The notes beneath the pieces are model-generated. The model had not been told where the DNA came from. It made no database searches and saw nothing but the letters and a program-made list of their open reading frames with translations. A stretch of DNA of 54,568 bases from Nocardia concava NBRC 100430 (GTDB taxonomy: Bacteria; Actinomycetota; Actinomycetes; Mycobacteriales; Mycobacteriaceae). How positions within the stretch are numbered: position 1 is the stretch's first letter; each line of letters begins with the position of its first letter. Made by a program: the position numbers and the translations under genes. Where the stretch lies: contig NZ_BAFX01000142.1 in NCBI RefSeq assembly GCF_000308815.1, positions 1 to 54,568 of the forward strand. Direction: 5' to 3'. Positions 1 to 7,933 of this stretch are shown piece after piece.

Positions 1-168
1 TGTTCCGTGGCCGATCACATTGTGGGCGATCAGCCAGGCGATGCCCGCGCCGATCGCGCACTGCACGATCGGCAGCAGTGAGGACCGGACCCGCGTCGCG
101 GCCCGGCGCATGCGAGTGACGCTGCCCTCCCGGGCAGCGTCGAGGGTTTCGCCTAGGCCGGAGGTCAA
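1..168 (-). CDS. FUSC/aromatic acid exporter-type membrane protein (5' fragment)
   Basis: Only the N-terminal ~56 residues lie in the window; the gene continues beyond position 1. The frame encodes a basic arginine-rich stretch (RMRRAATRVRSSLLPIV) followed by a hydrophobic segment (CAIGAGIAWLIAHNVIG), the pattern that opens FUSC/aromatic acid exporter family proteins. The start is uncertain: TTG at 168 keeps a plausible coding stretch and lies two bases after the stop of the upstream DUF3151 gene, while ATG at 111 would also give a basic N-terminus. Neither has a convincing ribosome site. Family membership is inferred from a short fragment, so the call is tentative. Confidence 0.55.
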   Translation of the reverse strand, partial: MTSGLGETLDAAREGSVTRMRRAATRVRSSLLPIVQCAIGAGIAWLIAHNVIGHGT

Positions 169-169
169 G

Positions 170-607
170 TCAGTCGAGGCCGAGCTCGGCGGCGGCACGC
201 GGATCGCAGTCCTCGAGCAGATCGAGGCAGCGCGCGTACTCGTCGGTCTCACCGATGGCGCGGGCGGCGCGGGCCAGCGCGCCGACACTGCGCAGGAATC
301 CCTGGTTCGGTTCGTGGCTCCACGGCACCGGGCCGAAACCCTTCCAGCCGTTGCGGCGCAACAGGTCCAGGCCGCGGTGGTAGCCGGTGCGGGCGAAGGC
401 GTAGGCGGAGATGATGTCGTGGTTGACCTCACCCTCGCCGCCGCGCGCCAGCGCGGCTTCGGCGAGATGGGCCCAGGCGATGGAGGCCGTCGGATGCGCC
501 GCGGCGACCTGCACCGGGTCCTGGTTCTGCAGCAGCGCGTCCTCCGCCTCGATGTTTTCCGGAAGGAGGACCGGCTGCGGTCCGAGCAGATCACCGAAGG
601 AGGTCAT
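170..607 (-). CDS. DUF3151 domain-containing protein (Rv0360c-like)
   Basis: A 145-residue soluble protein opening MTSFGDLLGPQPVLLP, which I recognise as the DUF3151 family conserved in mycolic-acid actinobacteria; its function is unknown. It is mostly helical with an aromatic middle (GLDLLRRNGWKGFGPVPWSHEPNQGF) and an acidic C-terminus, and has no signal peptide or membrane segment. An in-frame ATG at 616 would add three residues; 607 is preferred because it matches the usual family start. It is divergent from the Rv0361-like gene at 692, the same arrangement as Rv0360c/Rv0361 in M. tuberculosis, and lies directly upstream of the partial FUSC-type gene. Confidence 0.85.
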   Translation of the reverse strand: MTSFGDLLGPQPVLLPENIEAEDALLQNQDPVQVAAAHPTASIAWAHLAEAALARGGEGEVNHDIISAYAFARTGYHRGLDLLRRNGWKGFGPVPWSHEPNQGFLRSVGALARAARAIGETDEYARCLDLLEDCDPRAAAELGLD

Positions 608-691
608 GCCGATCATTCTGCACCGCCGCCCGGTTTGCTCAGTAGGCTGACCGTCGAATCACAGTTCCAACAATGCGAGGGGTGTAGCCGC

Positions 692-2566
692 GTGTCCGAC
701 AAGAAAGACGACCAGCAGCCGCAGGGCCCTGCCGACCAGGCAGCCCAGCCCGCCGCAGGGGCCAAGGACACCAGCGCCACCGCCGACGCAAAAAGCTCTG
801 CCGACCAGTCCGCCGCCAAGGGTGATGCACCCGAGAGCGGTAAGGACTCCGCGCCCGACAAGTCCGAGGCCGCGCCCGGCAAGCCCCCTGCCGACGCCGC
901 CCCGCCGACCGCAGCCACCGAGGTGATCCCGTCGGCCAACTCCCGCACCGAGGAAATCCGCACCGGCGCACCCAAACCCGCCAAGTCCGGTCCGGCCGGT
1001 TTCGCGACCATCCGCTACGAGGAATCCAAGCCCGCCCGCCCGGCGGGCGCGAACCGCGTCCAGCCTCCGGCCGCGCCCCCGCAGGGCTCCCCCGCAGCCG
1101 AGTCCCCGGCCACCCCGCCCCAGGGCTCCGGCGCACCCGCTCAGCCGCAGGGCAAGAGCGGCGGGCCGGGGGCCTCGTCTCCGGCCGATGACGCGCCCAC
1201 GCAGTTCATTCCGATTCAGCGTCCGGCGGACAAGAAGGCTCCCGAGGCTGCGGTCGCCGGGCCGGCCGGTGCCGATGCGGCGACGGACGCGACCACGCAG
1301 ATGATCAAGATTCAGCGGCCCGGCCAGGACAAGGGCGCCGAAAAGGCCGAAGCACAGGGTGGTTCGGAGAAGCCCGCGCCGGAAGATGTTCCCACTCAGG
1401 GGATGCCGGAGGCACCGGGTGAGAAGGATGGAGCGGGCGAGAAGGCCGCTGCCGGTGAAAAGGCCGCGGGGACCGGCGATTCCGAGGCCGCCCCGGCGGC
1501 GAAGGATGGCGGTGCTCAGAACGGCGACGCCGGCGCCCCCAACGGCGACGCCGAAACCGTTGTGATCAAGAAGGTCCCGGCTCCGGCCGACGACGCCACC
1601 ACCGCGCTGCCGATCGTGTCCGGGGAGGCCGGGACCGAGAAGATTCGGGTCTCGGGGCCGCAGGGCCGGGCGGTGAGCAAGCCGCCGCAGACACCCCGGG
1701 GGAATATCGGCCCGCGCAATGCCGGACCGCGCGGCAACGCGCCGGTGCAGGACGCGCCGGTGGAGGAGACTCGCCCCGCGCCGCCGCGTCCGCCGATGGG
1801 CCCGCGCCGTCCGGCGTCCGCGCCGTCGCCCGCGGATATGCAGCCGACCGCGCCCGCACAGCCGATCGGCGGGCCGCGCATCGCCTCGCCGCAGCGGGTC
1901 GGGCCGGGTGCGCCGCAGGGACCGGGTGGCCCGCAGGGTCCGCGCGGACCGCAGGCGCCGAATGCACAGGGCCCCAACGCACCTAAGGGCCCCAACGCAC
2001 CTCAGGGCCCCGCGGCTCCGCAGCGCCCCGCCGCGCCACAGGGTCCGGCCGCACCGCAGGGTCCGGGTGGGCCGCAATTGGCTCAGCCGCAGCGGGTTCC
2101 GGCCGCCGAGGCGGAGGTCAAGGCCGCCGGTGGATCGAAGAAGAAGCTGTGGATCATCGCGGCGGTGGCCGTGGTCGTCGTGGCCGCGATCATCGGCATC
2201 ATCGCCGGGGTGAGCAAGCACAACAGCGACAACTCGCCGGAAGCGTTGGTGCAGAAGACGATCACGTCGTACACCGACGCGCTGAACAGCGGGAACCTGG
2301 ACACGCTGCGGGCGGTCACCTGCGGCAACCAGCACGAGTTCTATCAGAAGATCTCGGCGGACCAGTTCACCAGCGTCTACCGGACTTCCAAGGAGCAGAA
2401 GAGCATTCCGCTGGTGAAGAGCATCGACGCCATTCAGGTGACCGGTGATACCGCCATCGCGCAGGCGACGGTGTACACCGAGGCGGATCCGACGAAGACC
2501 TCCGCGCGCACCTTCGATCTGCGCAACGAGGGCGGTTCGTGGAAGGTGTGCGACCCGCAGCACTGA
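692..2566 (+). CDS. Proline/alanine-rich single-pass membrane protein (Rv0361-like)
   Basis: A 624-residue protein with three parts. Residues 1 to about 480 are low complexity, rich in Pro, Ala, Gly, Lys and Glu (QGP/APQGP repeats near 400-470), and are predicted disordered and cytoplasmic. A single membrane helix follows a KKK stop-transfer cluster at about 485-508 (LWIIAAVAVVVVAAIIGIIAG). A compact C-terminal domain of about 115 residues (SPEALVQKTITSYTDALNSG to the end) resembles the NTF2/lumazine-binding-like folds of actinobacterial DUF4878-type proteins and should be outside the membrane. GTG at 692 is chosen because GAGGGG at 677-682 is well spaced and because upstream codons are antisense to the DUF3151 gene. 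Repeats of the motif TQ(F/M)I(P/K)IQRP occur near residues 170-205. Position beside DUF3151 and fba matches Rv0361. No enzymatic role is apparent. Confidence 0.8.
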   Translation: MSDKKDDQQPQGPADQAAQPAAGAKDTSATADAKSSADQSAAKGDAPESGKDSAPDKSEAAPGKPPADAAPPTAATEVIPSANSRTEEIRTGAPKPAKSGPAGFATIRYEESKPARPAGANRVQPPAAPPQGSPAAESPATPPQGSGAPAQPQGKSGGPGASSPADDAPTQFIPIQRPADKKAPEAAVAGPAGADAATDATTQMIKIQRPGQDKGAEKAEAQGGSEKPAPEDVPTQGMPEAPGEKDGAGEKAAAGEKAAGTGDSEAAPAAKDGGAQNGDAGAPNGDAETVVIKKVPAPADDATTALPIVSGEAGTEKIRVSGPQGRAVSKPPQTPRGNIGPRNAGPRGNAPVQDAPVEETRPAPPRPPMGPRRPASAPSPADMQPTAPAQPIGGPRIASPQRVGPGAPQGPGGPQGPRGPQAPNAQGPNAPKGPNAPQGPAAPQRPAAPQGPAAPQGPGGPQLAQPQRVPAAEAEVKAAGGSKKKLWIIAAVAVVVVAAIIGIIAGVSKHNSDNSPEALVQKTITSYTDALNSGNLDTLRAVTCGNQHEFYQKISADQFTSVYRTSKEQKSIPLVKSIDAIQVTGDTAIAQATVYTEADPTKTSARTFDLRNEGGSWKVCDPQH

Positions 2567-2636
2567 CACTTCCCGTCGAGCACTGACGGATTCGCGGTCC
2601 CTGCCGCGATGAACATCACAAAGACCTGGTCATCGG

Positions 2637-2663
2637 TCCGGCACGTCGGTAGAGTGTGCCGGA
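2637..2663. terminator. Inverted repeat after the Rv0361-like gene
   Basis: TCCGGCAC at 2637-2644 pairs perfectly with GTGCCGGA at 2656-2663 across an 11-base loop, about 70 bases after the stop codon at 2566. No U-run follows, so it could be a GC-rich actinobacterial terminator or an operator for the hadAB gene starting at 2805. A third copy of TCCGGCAC lies at 2689-2696. The rest of 2567-2804 shows no gene. Confidence 0.4.
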
Positions 2664-2804
2664 TTGTCTGGGCCAGCCTTTTCGGCATTCCGGCACTTCA
2701 GCGGTTGTACACCGTCTAGGGCATCGGGCCGCACAGCCCGCGGCGATGTCCGGCAGAAGTGGTGCGGGCCCACCGGTTTTCGATTTTGCAGGGAGCTGAA
2801 CACC

Positions 2805-3857
2805 ATGCCGGAAACGGCTGAGGCCACACAGGCCACCGCCGCCGATTTGGTCGGACGGCACTTTCGTGTCCGCGATCACTACGACGTAGGCCGCGAGAAG
2901 ATCCGTGAGTTCGCGCGTGCCGTGCGCAACGATCACCCCGCCCACCATCGTGAGGACGCGGCCGCCGCGCTCGGCTACGGCGGCCTGCTCGCCTCGCCGA
3001 CGTTCGCGTCGGTCATCGGCGCGGCAACCACCCGCTCCCTGATCGGCTCCGTGCTGACCGAGTACGACGTCTCGCAGTTCCTGCAGACCGATCAGATCTT
3101 CGAGTACTACCGGCCGATCCTGGCCGAGGACCGCCTCGGCGTGGACGTGACCGTGGAGAACATCCGCAGCTACGGCGACAACGACTTCATCACCGTCAAG
3201 GTGACGATGACCGACGCCGATCTGCTGCCGGTGCTGGTCGCGACCACCACCATCGTGGCCCGCAAGGGCGTCGAGGTCGATCCCGGCATGGTGGAGACGG
3301 TGTCCGGCGTCGTCATGCACGGGCACGTGGCCAAGCCCGGCGAGTCCGCCGCCGACCCCAATGCGCTGATCCTGCTGGCGCCCGAGGAGGTGGGCGAGCT
3401 GGCCGCGCCCGCCGCGCCGCTGCCGGTGCGCACCAACCACGCCGCCGCCGAGCTGGCCGCCGGGTTCGAACTGCCCGCCGGGCGGTCCGCCGTCACCCGC
3501 GGTGACCTGGTGAACTACGCGGGCGTCTCGGGCGACCCGAACCCGATCCACTTCAGCGACACCGCCGCCACCCTGGCCGGACTGCCCACCGTGGTGGCGC
3601 ACGGCATGCTCACCATGGGCCTGACCGCCTCGTACCTGGTGGACTGGCTGGGCGACCCGTCGGCGCTGCGCAAGTTCAGTGTGCGGTTCTCCGGCTTCGT
3701 GCCGGTCGAGCCGACCGCGGCGACCCCGATCGACTTCACCGGCAAGGTGAAGTCGGTGGACGCCGAAACCGGTTCCGCGACCGTCGTTCTCGGCGCGACC
3801 TCCGAAGGCAAGAAGCTCTTCGGCCGCGCCGTCGCGGAGATCAAGCTGAGCAAGTAG
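2805..3857 (+). CDS. Fused HadA/HadB-type (3R)-hydroxyacyl-ACP dehydratase
   Basis: A 350-residue protein with two MaoC/hot-dog halves. The N-terminal half (about 1-165) resembles HadA, the stabilising subunit, and contains FARAVRNDHPAHH and YGGLLASPTFASV. The C-terminal half (about 200-350) is HadB-like, with the catalytic pair Asp244 and His249 in SGDPNPIHFSD followed by GLPTVVAHGM. In mycobacteria HadA and HadB are separate subunits that dehydrate 3-hydroxyacyl-ACP in the FAS-II elongation of mycolic acid precursors; here both roles are on one chain. ATG at 2805 is chosen for AGGGAG at 2790-2795; upstream codons read through non-coding sequence. It is monocistronic, convergent with the DUF4185 gene, and followed by a REP-like hairpin. 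A related fused MaoC hydratase of another lipid pathway is the main alternative. Confidence 0.85.
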   Translation: MPETAEATQATAADLVGRHFRVRDHYDVGREKIREFARAVRNDHPAHHREDAAAALGYGGLLASPTFASVIGAATTRSLIGSVLTEYDVSQFLQTDQIFEYYRPILAEDRLGVDVTVENIRSYGDNDFITVKVTMTDADLLPVLVATTTIVARKGVEVDPGMVETVSGVVMHGHVAKPGESAADPNALILLAPEEVGELAAPAAPLPVRTNHAAAELAAGFELPAGRSAVTRGDLVNYAGVSGDPNPIHFSDTAATLAGLPTVVAHGMLTMGLTASYLVDWLGDPSALRKFSVRFSGFVPVEPTAATPIDFTGKVKSVDAETGSATVVLGATSEGKKLFGRAVAEIKLSK

Positions 3858-3874
3858 ACCGAACGCGGGCCCTC

Positions 3875-3947
3875 GTCATTCCGGCGCGCTTTTGGCCGGA
3901 ATCCACTCTGTTGCTGTGGATCCCGGCCAAAAGCATGCCGGGATGAC
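3875..3947. repeat. REP-like palindromic element, copy 1
   Basis: A 73-base imperfect palindrome beginning GTCATTCCGGC and ending GCCGGGATGAC. The two ~31-base arms share the core CTTTTGGCCGG / CCGGCCAAAAG and differ at a few positions that still permit G:U pairs. It lies between the convergent stop codons of hadAB (3857) and the DUF4185 gene (3953), so it could end transcription from both sides. Related copies are at 24128, 29292 and 30194. Confidence 0.85.
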
Positions 3948-3952
3948 GGGGG

Positions 3953-5428
3953 TCAGTTCACGCTGGCGTGCATCAGATAGACGTTGTAGTCGCTCCAGGT
4001 CGACATGGTGAAGTACATGTCGTCGCCCGTGGACCACGGATGGATGAATCCGCCGTAGAGCTCCGGATATTGCAGCGCGCTCACCGTCACCGCGCTGTCG
4101 GACCATACGCCCTGCGGTGAATCCGATTCCCGCACAACCAGAGCCGCCTTGGCAGTGTCCAGGTAGCTCATCTGCCATACCTTGCGCGCCGCGTCGAAGC
4201 GCACCGACAGCTCGGCGGCGGGTGCGTCGACAATCGGTGTGGCGGTGACGATTCCGTTCAGGGCGGGCACCCAGGCGTCGGTCTGCCAGTACTGGTAGGC
4301 GGTCGGATTCAGCACCTGATCCTTCGGCACCCGGGCCAGCCCGACCCCGCCCAGGCGGGTATTGGGGATGCCGAACATGTACACCCAGTCGCCCTGCGGC
4401 ACCATGGCCGCCACCTGGAAGTTGGAGACGCCGAAGATGTTCTCCCACTTGGCATAAGGGTCCTTGGTCCAGTGCTCGCCGTGGTCGTCGGAGTAGGCGA
4501 TGCCGCCGTAGTTGGTGTACCAGGTGCCCGGAATGCTGTTCCAGGTGCGGATCGACATGTAGCTCATGTACTGCCGGTTGCCGAGCGCGAAGCCGGAGGT
4601 CGGGATGGTGGTGATCTCGATATTGTCCATCTTGCGGCTGCTCAGCAGTTCCGCCGCGTGGCAACGGTCGTCGGCGACCATGCGGTCGAACACCACCCCG
4701 TTGGCCAGATCCCGATTCTTGCTGAAGGCCAGCAGATTCGACCGCCAGTCCTCGCCCATGCCGCCCGGCGGATGGAAGTCGCGGCCCACGGTGTCACCGA
4801 AGGCGATGGCGATCTCGTCGGGCGCGCTCTCCCACATGATGCCCAGGTCGGTGCCCTGCACCTGCCAGCGCTTGTCGGTGCGGTTGACCGAGTTGGCGCC
4901 GGTCAGCTTGGCCACCTCGCGCACGTCGGAGACCTGCGGGGTGGGCCGGGGCGGTGTCTGCGCGGCCGCCTCGACCGGTGGATGCGCCGGATCCGGTCCG
5001 GGCGGCAGTGCGGGCGGATTCGGGTTGGGGAGTGCGAAATTGAACGGTTGCGGCCGCACGATCAGCCTGGGCAGCCCGAGTTGCTGGGCCAGATCGGGTG
5101 GTGCGGCGGGCTGATCGGTGAGGTCCGGGCACGGGTTCACGCACGGATCCGACGGCAGTTCCATCTTCACGCGCTTCAGGTTCTCCACCGGCGGCCCCGG
5201 ATCGACGGTCACCACCGGATAGACCACCGGCACCTCGAGGGTCTTGGGGATCAGCGCCTCGTGCGACGGCTTGGCCTCGGTCGCGCAGGGCCCGATACCC
5301 GGAACGCCCGCTGCGGCACCGGGATCCGATTCCGCGGCCGCCATCGACCGGTCCACACCCACGAGGACGCCCGCACCGAAAATAACCGCTCCCGCAGCTG
5401 CCACCAGCCGCTTGGCCAATGCACTCAA
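3953..5428 (-). CDS. Secreted DUF4185 protein, candidate GH183 endo-D-arabinanase
   Basis: A 491-residue exported protein. Residues 1-32 form a signal peptide or signal anchor (KRLVAAAGAVIFGAGVLVGV, then AAAES). Residues ~40-165 are a proline-rich linker. Residues ~165-491 form the DUF4185 domain, recognised from GTDLGIMWE, IAIAFGDTVG, YSDDHGEHW and the C-terminal Trp/Tyr-rich stretch, and expected to be a beta-propeller. DUF4185 proteins of mycobacteria have been reported as endo-D-arabinanases (family GH183) that cut the arabinan of arabinogalactan and lipoarabinomannan; I infer that activity here from family membership only. The start is TTG (5428 or 5419, the latter better spaced from GAGAGG); no ATG or GTG is available upstream. 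It follows the EmbR-like gene by 108 bases on the same strand, which suggests arabinan-related co-regulation. Confidence 0.82.
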   Translation of the reverse strand: MSALAKRLVAAAGAVIFGAGVLVGVDRSMAAAESDPGAAAGVPGIGPCATEAKPSHEALIPKTLEVPVVYPVVTVDPGPPVENLKRVKMELPSDPCVNPCPDLTDQPAAPPDLAQQLGLPRLIVRPQPFNFALPNPNPPALPPGPDPAHPPVEAAAQTPPRPTPQVSDVREVAKLTGANSVNRTDKRWQVQGTDLGIMWESAPDEIAIAFGDTVGRDFHPPGGMGEDWRSNLLAFSKNRDLANGVVFDRMVADDRCHAAELLSSRKMDNIEITTIPTSGFALGNRQYMSYMSIRTWNSIPGTWYTNYGGIAYSDDHGEHWTKDPYAKWENIFGVSNFQVAAMVPQGDWVYMFGIPNTRLGGVGLARVPKDQVLNPTAYQYWQTDAWVPALNGIVTATPIVDAPAAELSVRFDAARKVWQMSYLDTAKAALVVRESDSPQGVWSDSAVTVSALQYPELYGGFIHPWSTGDDMYFTMSTWSDYNVYLMHASVN

Positions 5429-5536
5429 CCTCTCGCCAATCGGGTCTTCCGGACACGTCCGGGCGGAGACCCTACCCGGGGAACCGGACGAACCGCCGGT
5501 ACTCCGCCGATCTCGATCGAATCGATACCGGCGAGA

Positions 5537-6655
5537 TCAGCGCAGCGCCTGGAAGGTCAGCACCGTGGTCCCGATCCGGATGGCGTCCCCGTCGGCCAGC
5601 ACGGCCGCGGATTCGATGGATTCCTCGTTGATGTAGATGCCGTTGGCCGAGTGCAGGTCCTTGATGAGCAGTCCGGCCCGGCTCGGGGTGATCTGCGCGT
5701 GGTACCGGCTGGCCTTGGGATCGTCGAGGACCAGATCGTTGTCGGTCATGCGGCCGATCTTCATGCCGTTCGGCCCGATCGGGATGGTCCGCCCGTCCTC
5801 CATGCGCAGCTGACCGGCGCGCACCGCGCGCGGCATCTCGGTGACGGTCTCGGTCATGGCCTTCGCCATGCGCTCGACCTCGTGAATCTGCCCGGTGCTC
5901 AACGGTTCCTGGCGCAGCACCTTCTGCTCCAGCGCGATCAGCGCGGGCCCCGGATCGATGCCCAGCTCGTCGGCGAGCACGGTGCGCACCCGGCGGCAGG
6001 CGTCGAGCGCGTCGGCCTGGCGGCCGGACAGGTAGAGGGCGGTGATGAGCTGCGCCCACAGCGGTTCCCGCAGCGGATGCGCACCGGTCATCGACACCAG
6101 TTCGCCGACCACGGAAGAGGCTCGCCCCAAGGCGATTTCGGAATCGATGCGGGCCGAGGCGACCAGCAGCCGCTCCTCGTCCATGGCGGTGGCGAAGCTC
6201 TCCGCGAAGCCGAGGCCGGACAGATCATCCAGGGCCCGGCCGCTCCACTCCGCCAGCGCCGCACCGAAGAGCCGGGACGCGGCGGTCGGATCGCCGATCG
6301 AGGCCGCCTCCGAACCCTCGCGGCGCAGCGTCTCGAAGCGACCCAGATCGCATTCGTCGTCCTCGATTTCCAGCCGGTAGCCGGAGGATTCGGTGCGCAG
6401 CAGCGCCACCGGGTCGACCCCGGCCGTGCGCAGCGTCTTGCGGATGTTCGAGACGAACACCTGGAGGCTGGCCTGATAGGAGTCCGGCGGATCGTCGTTC
6501 CAGACGATGTCGGCCAGCGCCTGTGAGGACACCGCCCGGCGCCGGTTCACGGTCAGCGCCGCGAGCAGCGCGCGCGGCTTGGGACCGCCGACCGGTACTG
6601 ACCGGCCGGCGACCAACAGCTGCACGGGGCCCAGGACCCGTACATCGACAGTCAT
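5537..6655 (-). CDS. EmbR-like SARP/BTAD transcriptional regulator with C-terminal FHA domain
   Basis: A 372-residue regulator. Residues ~1-95 are an OmpR-type winged helix (VRVLGPVQLLVAGRSVPVGGPKPRALLAAL), ~95-245 a bacterial transcriptional activation domain of helical repeats, and ~270-372 an FHA phosphothreonine-binding domain with the hallmark GRMTDNDLVLDD, SRYHAQI and SANGIYINEE. This order is that of EmbR, which in M. tuberculosis is phosphorylated by the Ser/Thr kinase PknH and activates the embCAB arabinosyltransferase genes. GtG at 6718 would extend the protein by 21 residues, but ATG at 6655 fits the family start and has an AGG-rich sequence upstream. It lies 89 bases after fba and upstream of a DUF4185 protein on the same strand. 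No cognate kinase gene is in the window. Confidence 0.85.
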   Translation of the reverse strand: MTVDVRVLGPVQLLVAGRSVPVGGPKPRALLAALTVNRRRAVSSQALADIVWNDDPPDSYQASLQVFVSNIRKTLRTAGVDPVALLRTESSGYRLEIEDDECDLGRFETLRREGSEAASIGDPTAASRLFGAALAEWSGRALDDLSGLGFAESFATAMDEERLLVASARIDSEIALGRASSVVGELVSMTGAHPLREPLWAQLITALYLSGRQADALDACRRVRTVLADELGIDPGPALIALEQKVLRQEPLSTGQIHEVERMAKAMTETVTEMPRAVRAGQLRMEDGRTIPIGPNGMKIGRMTDNDLVLDDPKASRYHAQITPSRAGLLIKDLHSANGIYINEESIESAAVLADGDAIRIGTTVLTFQALR

Positions 6656-6744
6656 GCCACCTGCCTCGATAGAGACCGCGGCGCGCCCGCCGCTCGAAAA
6701 TTGCCCGGATTCCGTCACTTTCGACGGAATCCCGACCGTTGAGC

Positions 6745-7782
6745 TTACTTGGCGCTGATCGAACGTCCCGCCGAGTTCAGATCGTTGCAGGCTTCGACGA
6801 CGCGCGCGGCCATGGAGGTCTCAGCCTTCTTGAGGTAGCTGCGCGGGTCGTAGACCTTCTTGTTGCCGACCTCACCGTCGATCTTCAGCACGCCGTCGTA
6901 GTTGGCGAACATGTGGCCGGCGACCGGACGGGTGAAGGCGTACTGGGTGTCGGTGTCGACGTTCATCTTCACCACGCCGTAGCGCAGCGAGTCCTCGATC
7001 TCCGACTTCAGCGAGCCCGAACCGCCGTGGAAGACGAAGTCGAACGGCTGCGCGTCCGCGCCCAGACCCAGCTTGGCGGCGGCCACCCGCTGGCCCTCGG
7101 CCAGCACCTCGGGCTTGAGCACGACATTGCCCGGCTTGTAGACGCCGTGCACGTTGCCGAAGGTGGCGGCCAGCAGGTACTTGCCGTTCTCGCCCGCGCC
7201 CAGCGCGTCGATGGTCTTCTCGAAGTCCTCGGGCGAGGTGTAGAGCTTGTCGTTGATCTCGGCCTCGACGCCGTCCTCTTCACCGCCGACGACGCCGATC
7301 TCGACCTCGAGGATGATGTTCGCCGCGTGCGCCTGCTTCAGCAGCTCCTTGGCGATCTCCAGGTTCTCGTCGATCGGGATCGCCGAGCCGTCCCACATGT
7401 GCGACTGGAACAGCGGGTTCTGGCCGTTCTTCACGCGCTCGGCCGAAATGGCCAGCAGCGGGCGGACATAGGTGTCCAGCTTGTCCTTGGGGCAGTGGTC
7501 GGTGTGCAGCGCGATGGTCACGTCGTAGCGGGCGGCGACCACGTGCGCGAACTCGGCCAGCGCGACCGCGCCGGTCACCATGTCCTTCACACCCAGGCCG
7601 GAACCGAATTCCGCACCACCGGTGGAGAACTGGATGATGCCGTCGGAACCGGCGTCCGCGAAGCCCTTGATCGCCGCGTTGATCGTCTCCGAGGACGTGC
7701 AGTTGATGGCGGGGAACGCGAAGGAGTTCTGCTTGGCCCGAGCAATCATCTCGGCGTAGATCTCCGGAGTCGCGATGGGCAC
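6745..7782 (-). CDS. fba: Class II fructose-1,6-bisphosphate aldolase
   Basis: A 345-residue zinc-dependent aldolase that reversibly splits fructose-1,6-bisphosphate into dihydroxyacetone phosphate and glyceraldehyde-3-phosphate in glycolysis and gluconeogenesis. It is almost colinear with M. tuberculosis Fba (Rv0363c), opening MPIATPEIYAEM. Recognisable active-site segments are HTDHCPKDK (zinc ligand and catalytic Asp), the glycine-rich GVVGGEEDGV loop, HGGSGS (zinc ligand and phosphate binding) and NVDTDTQYAF. The start is GTG at 7782, with GGAGGT four bases upstream; the initiator and conserved second residue agree with the family. It is divergent from dedA at 7934, and the intergenic region carries two palindromes. 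Confidence 0.97.
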   Translation of the reverse strand: MPIATPEIYAEMIARAKQNSFAFPAINCTSSETINAAIKGFADAGSDGIIQFSTGGAEFGSGLGVKDMVTGAVALAEFAHVVAARYDVTIALHTDHCPKDKLDTYVRPLLAISAERVKNGQNPLFQSHMWDGSAIPIDENLEIAKELLKQAHAANIILEVEIGVVGGEEDGVEAEINDKLYTSPEDFEKTIDALGAGENGKYLLAATFGNVHGVYKPGNVVLKPEVLAEGQRVAAAKLGLGADAQPFDFVFHGGSGSLKSEIEDSLRYGVVKMNVDTDTQYAFTRPVAGHMFANYDGVLKIDGEVGNKKVYDPRSYLKKAETSMAARVVEACNDLNSAGRSISAK

Positions 7783-7821
7783 AGTGACCTCCGTGTTGTG
7801 TGTGGTGCGTACGACAAATTC

Positions 7822-7833
7822 TGTCAGCTGACA
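7822..7833. promoter_or_regulatory. Palindrome TGTCAGCTGACA in the fba/dedA divergent region
   Basis: A perfect 12-base palindrome lies 40 bases upstream of the fba GTG, where it would fall near the fba promoter or transcription start. It may be an operator; the bound protein is unknown. Confidence 0.4.
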
Positions 7834-7874
7834 CGATAGGACAGCCCTTTTTCTTCAGGGCAATGGCCTCACAT

Positions 7875-7894
7875 ACCTCACAAGTTTGTGAGGT
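7875..7894. promoter_or_regulatory. Palindromic operator candidate between fba and dedA
   Basis: ACCTCACAA and TTGTGAGGT form perfect 9-base arms around a 2-base centre, 40 bases upstream of the first DedA gene and 93 upstream of fba. Length and symmetry fit a dimeric regulator. The half-sites are in the opposite order to the CRP consensus TGTGA-N6-TCACA, so CRP is not the obvious ligand. Confidence 0.55.
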
Positions 7895-7933
7895 TGCATC
7901 GACGTTCGGTGTGATGTCCGAGGTACCGGTACT

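Noticed and set aside
120..139. Inverted repeat CGCTGCCC-TCCC-GGGCAGCG
   Set aside because: It lies inside the coding frame of the partial FUSC-type gene, where such symmetry arises easily from GC-rich codons.
659..2569. Long minus-strand open frame of over 600 codons opposite the Rv0361-like gene
   Set aside because: It is a GC-rich shadow with a Leu/Arg/Gly-rich composition and no domain; the plus-strand gene has a clear membrane domain and ribosome site.
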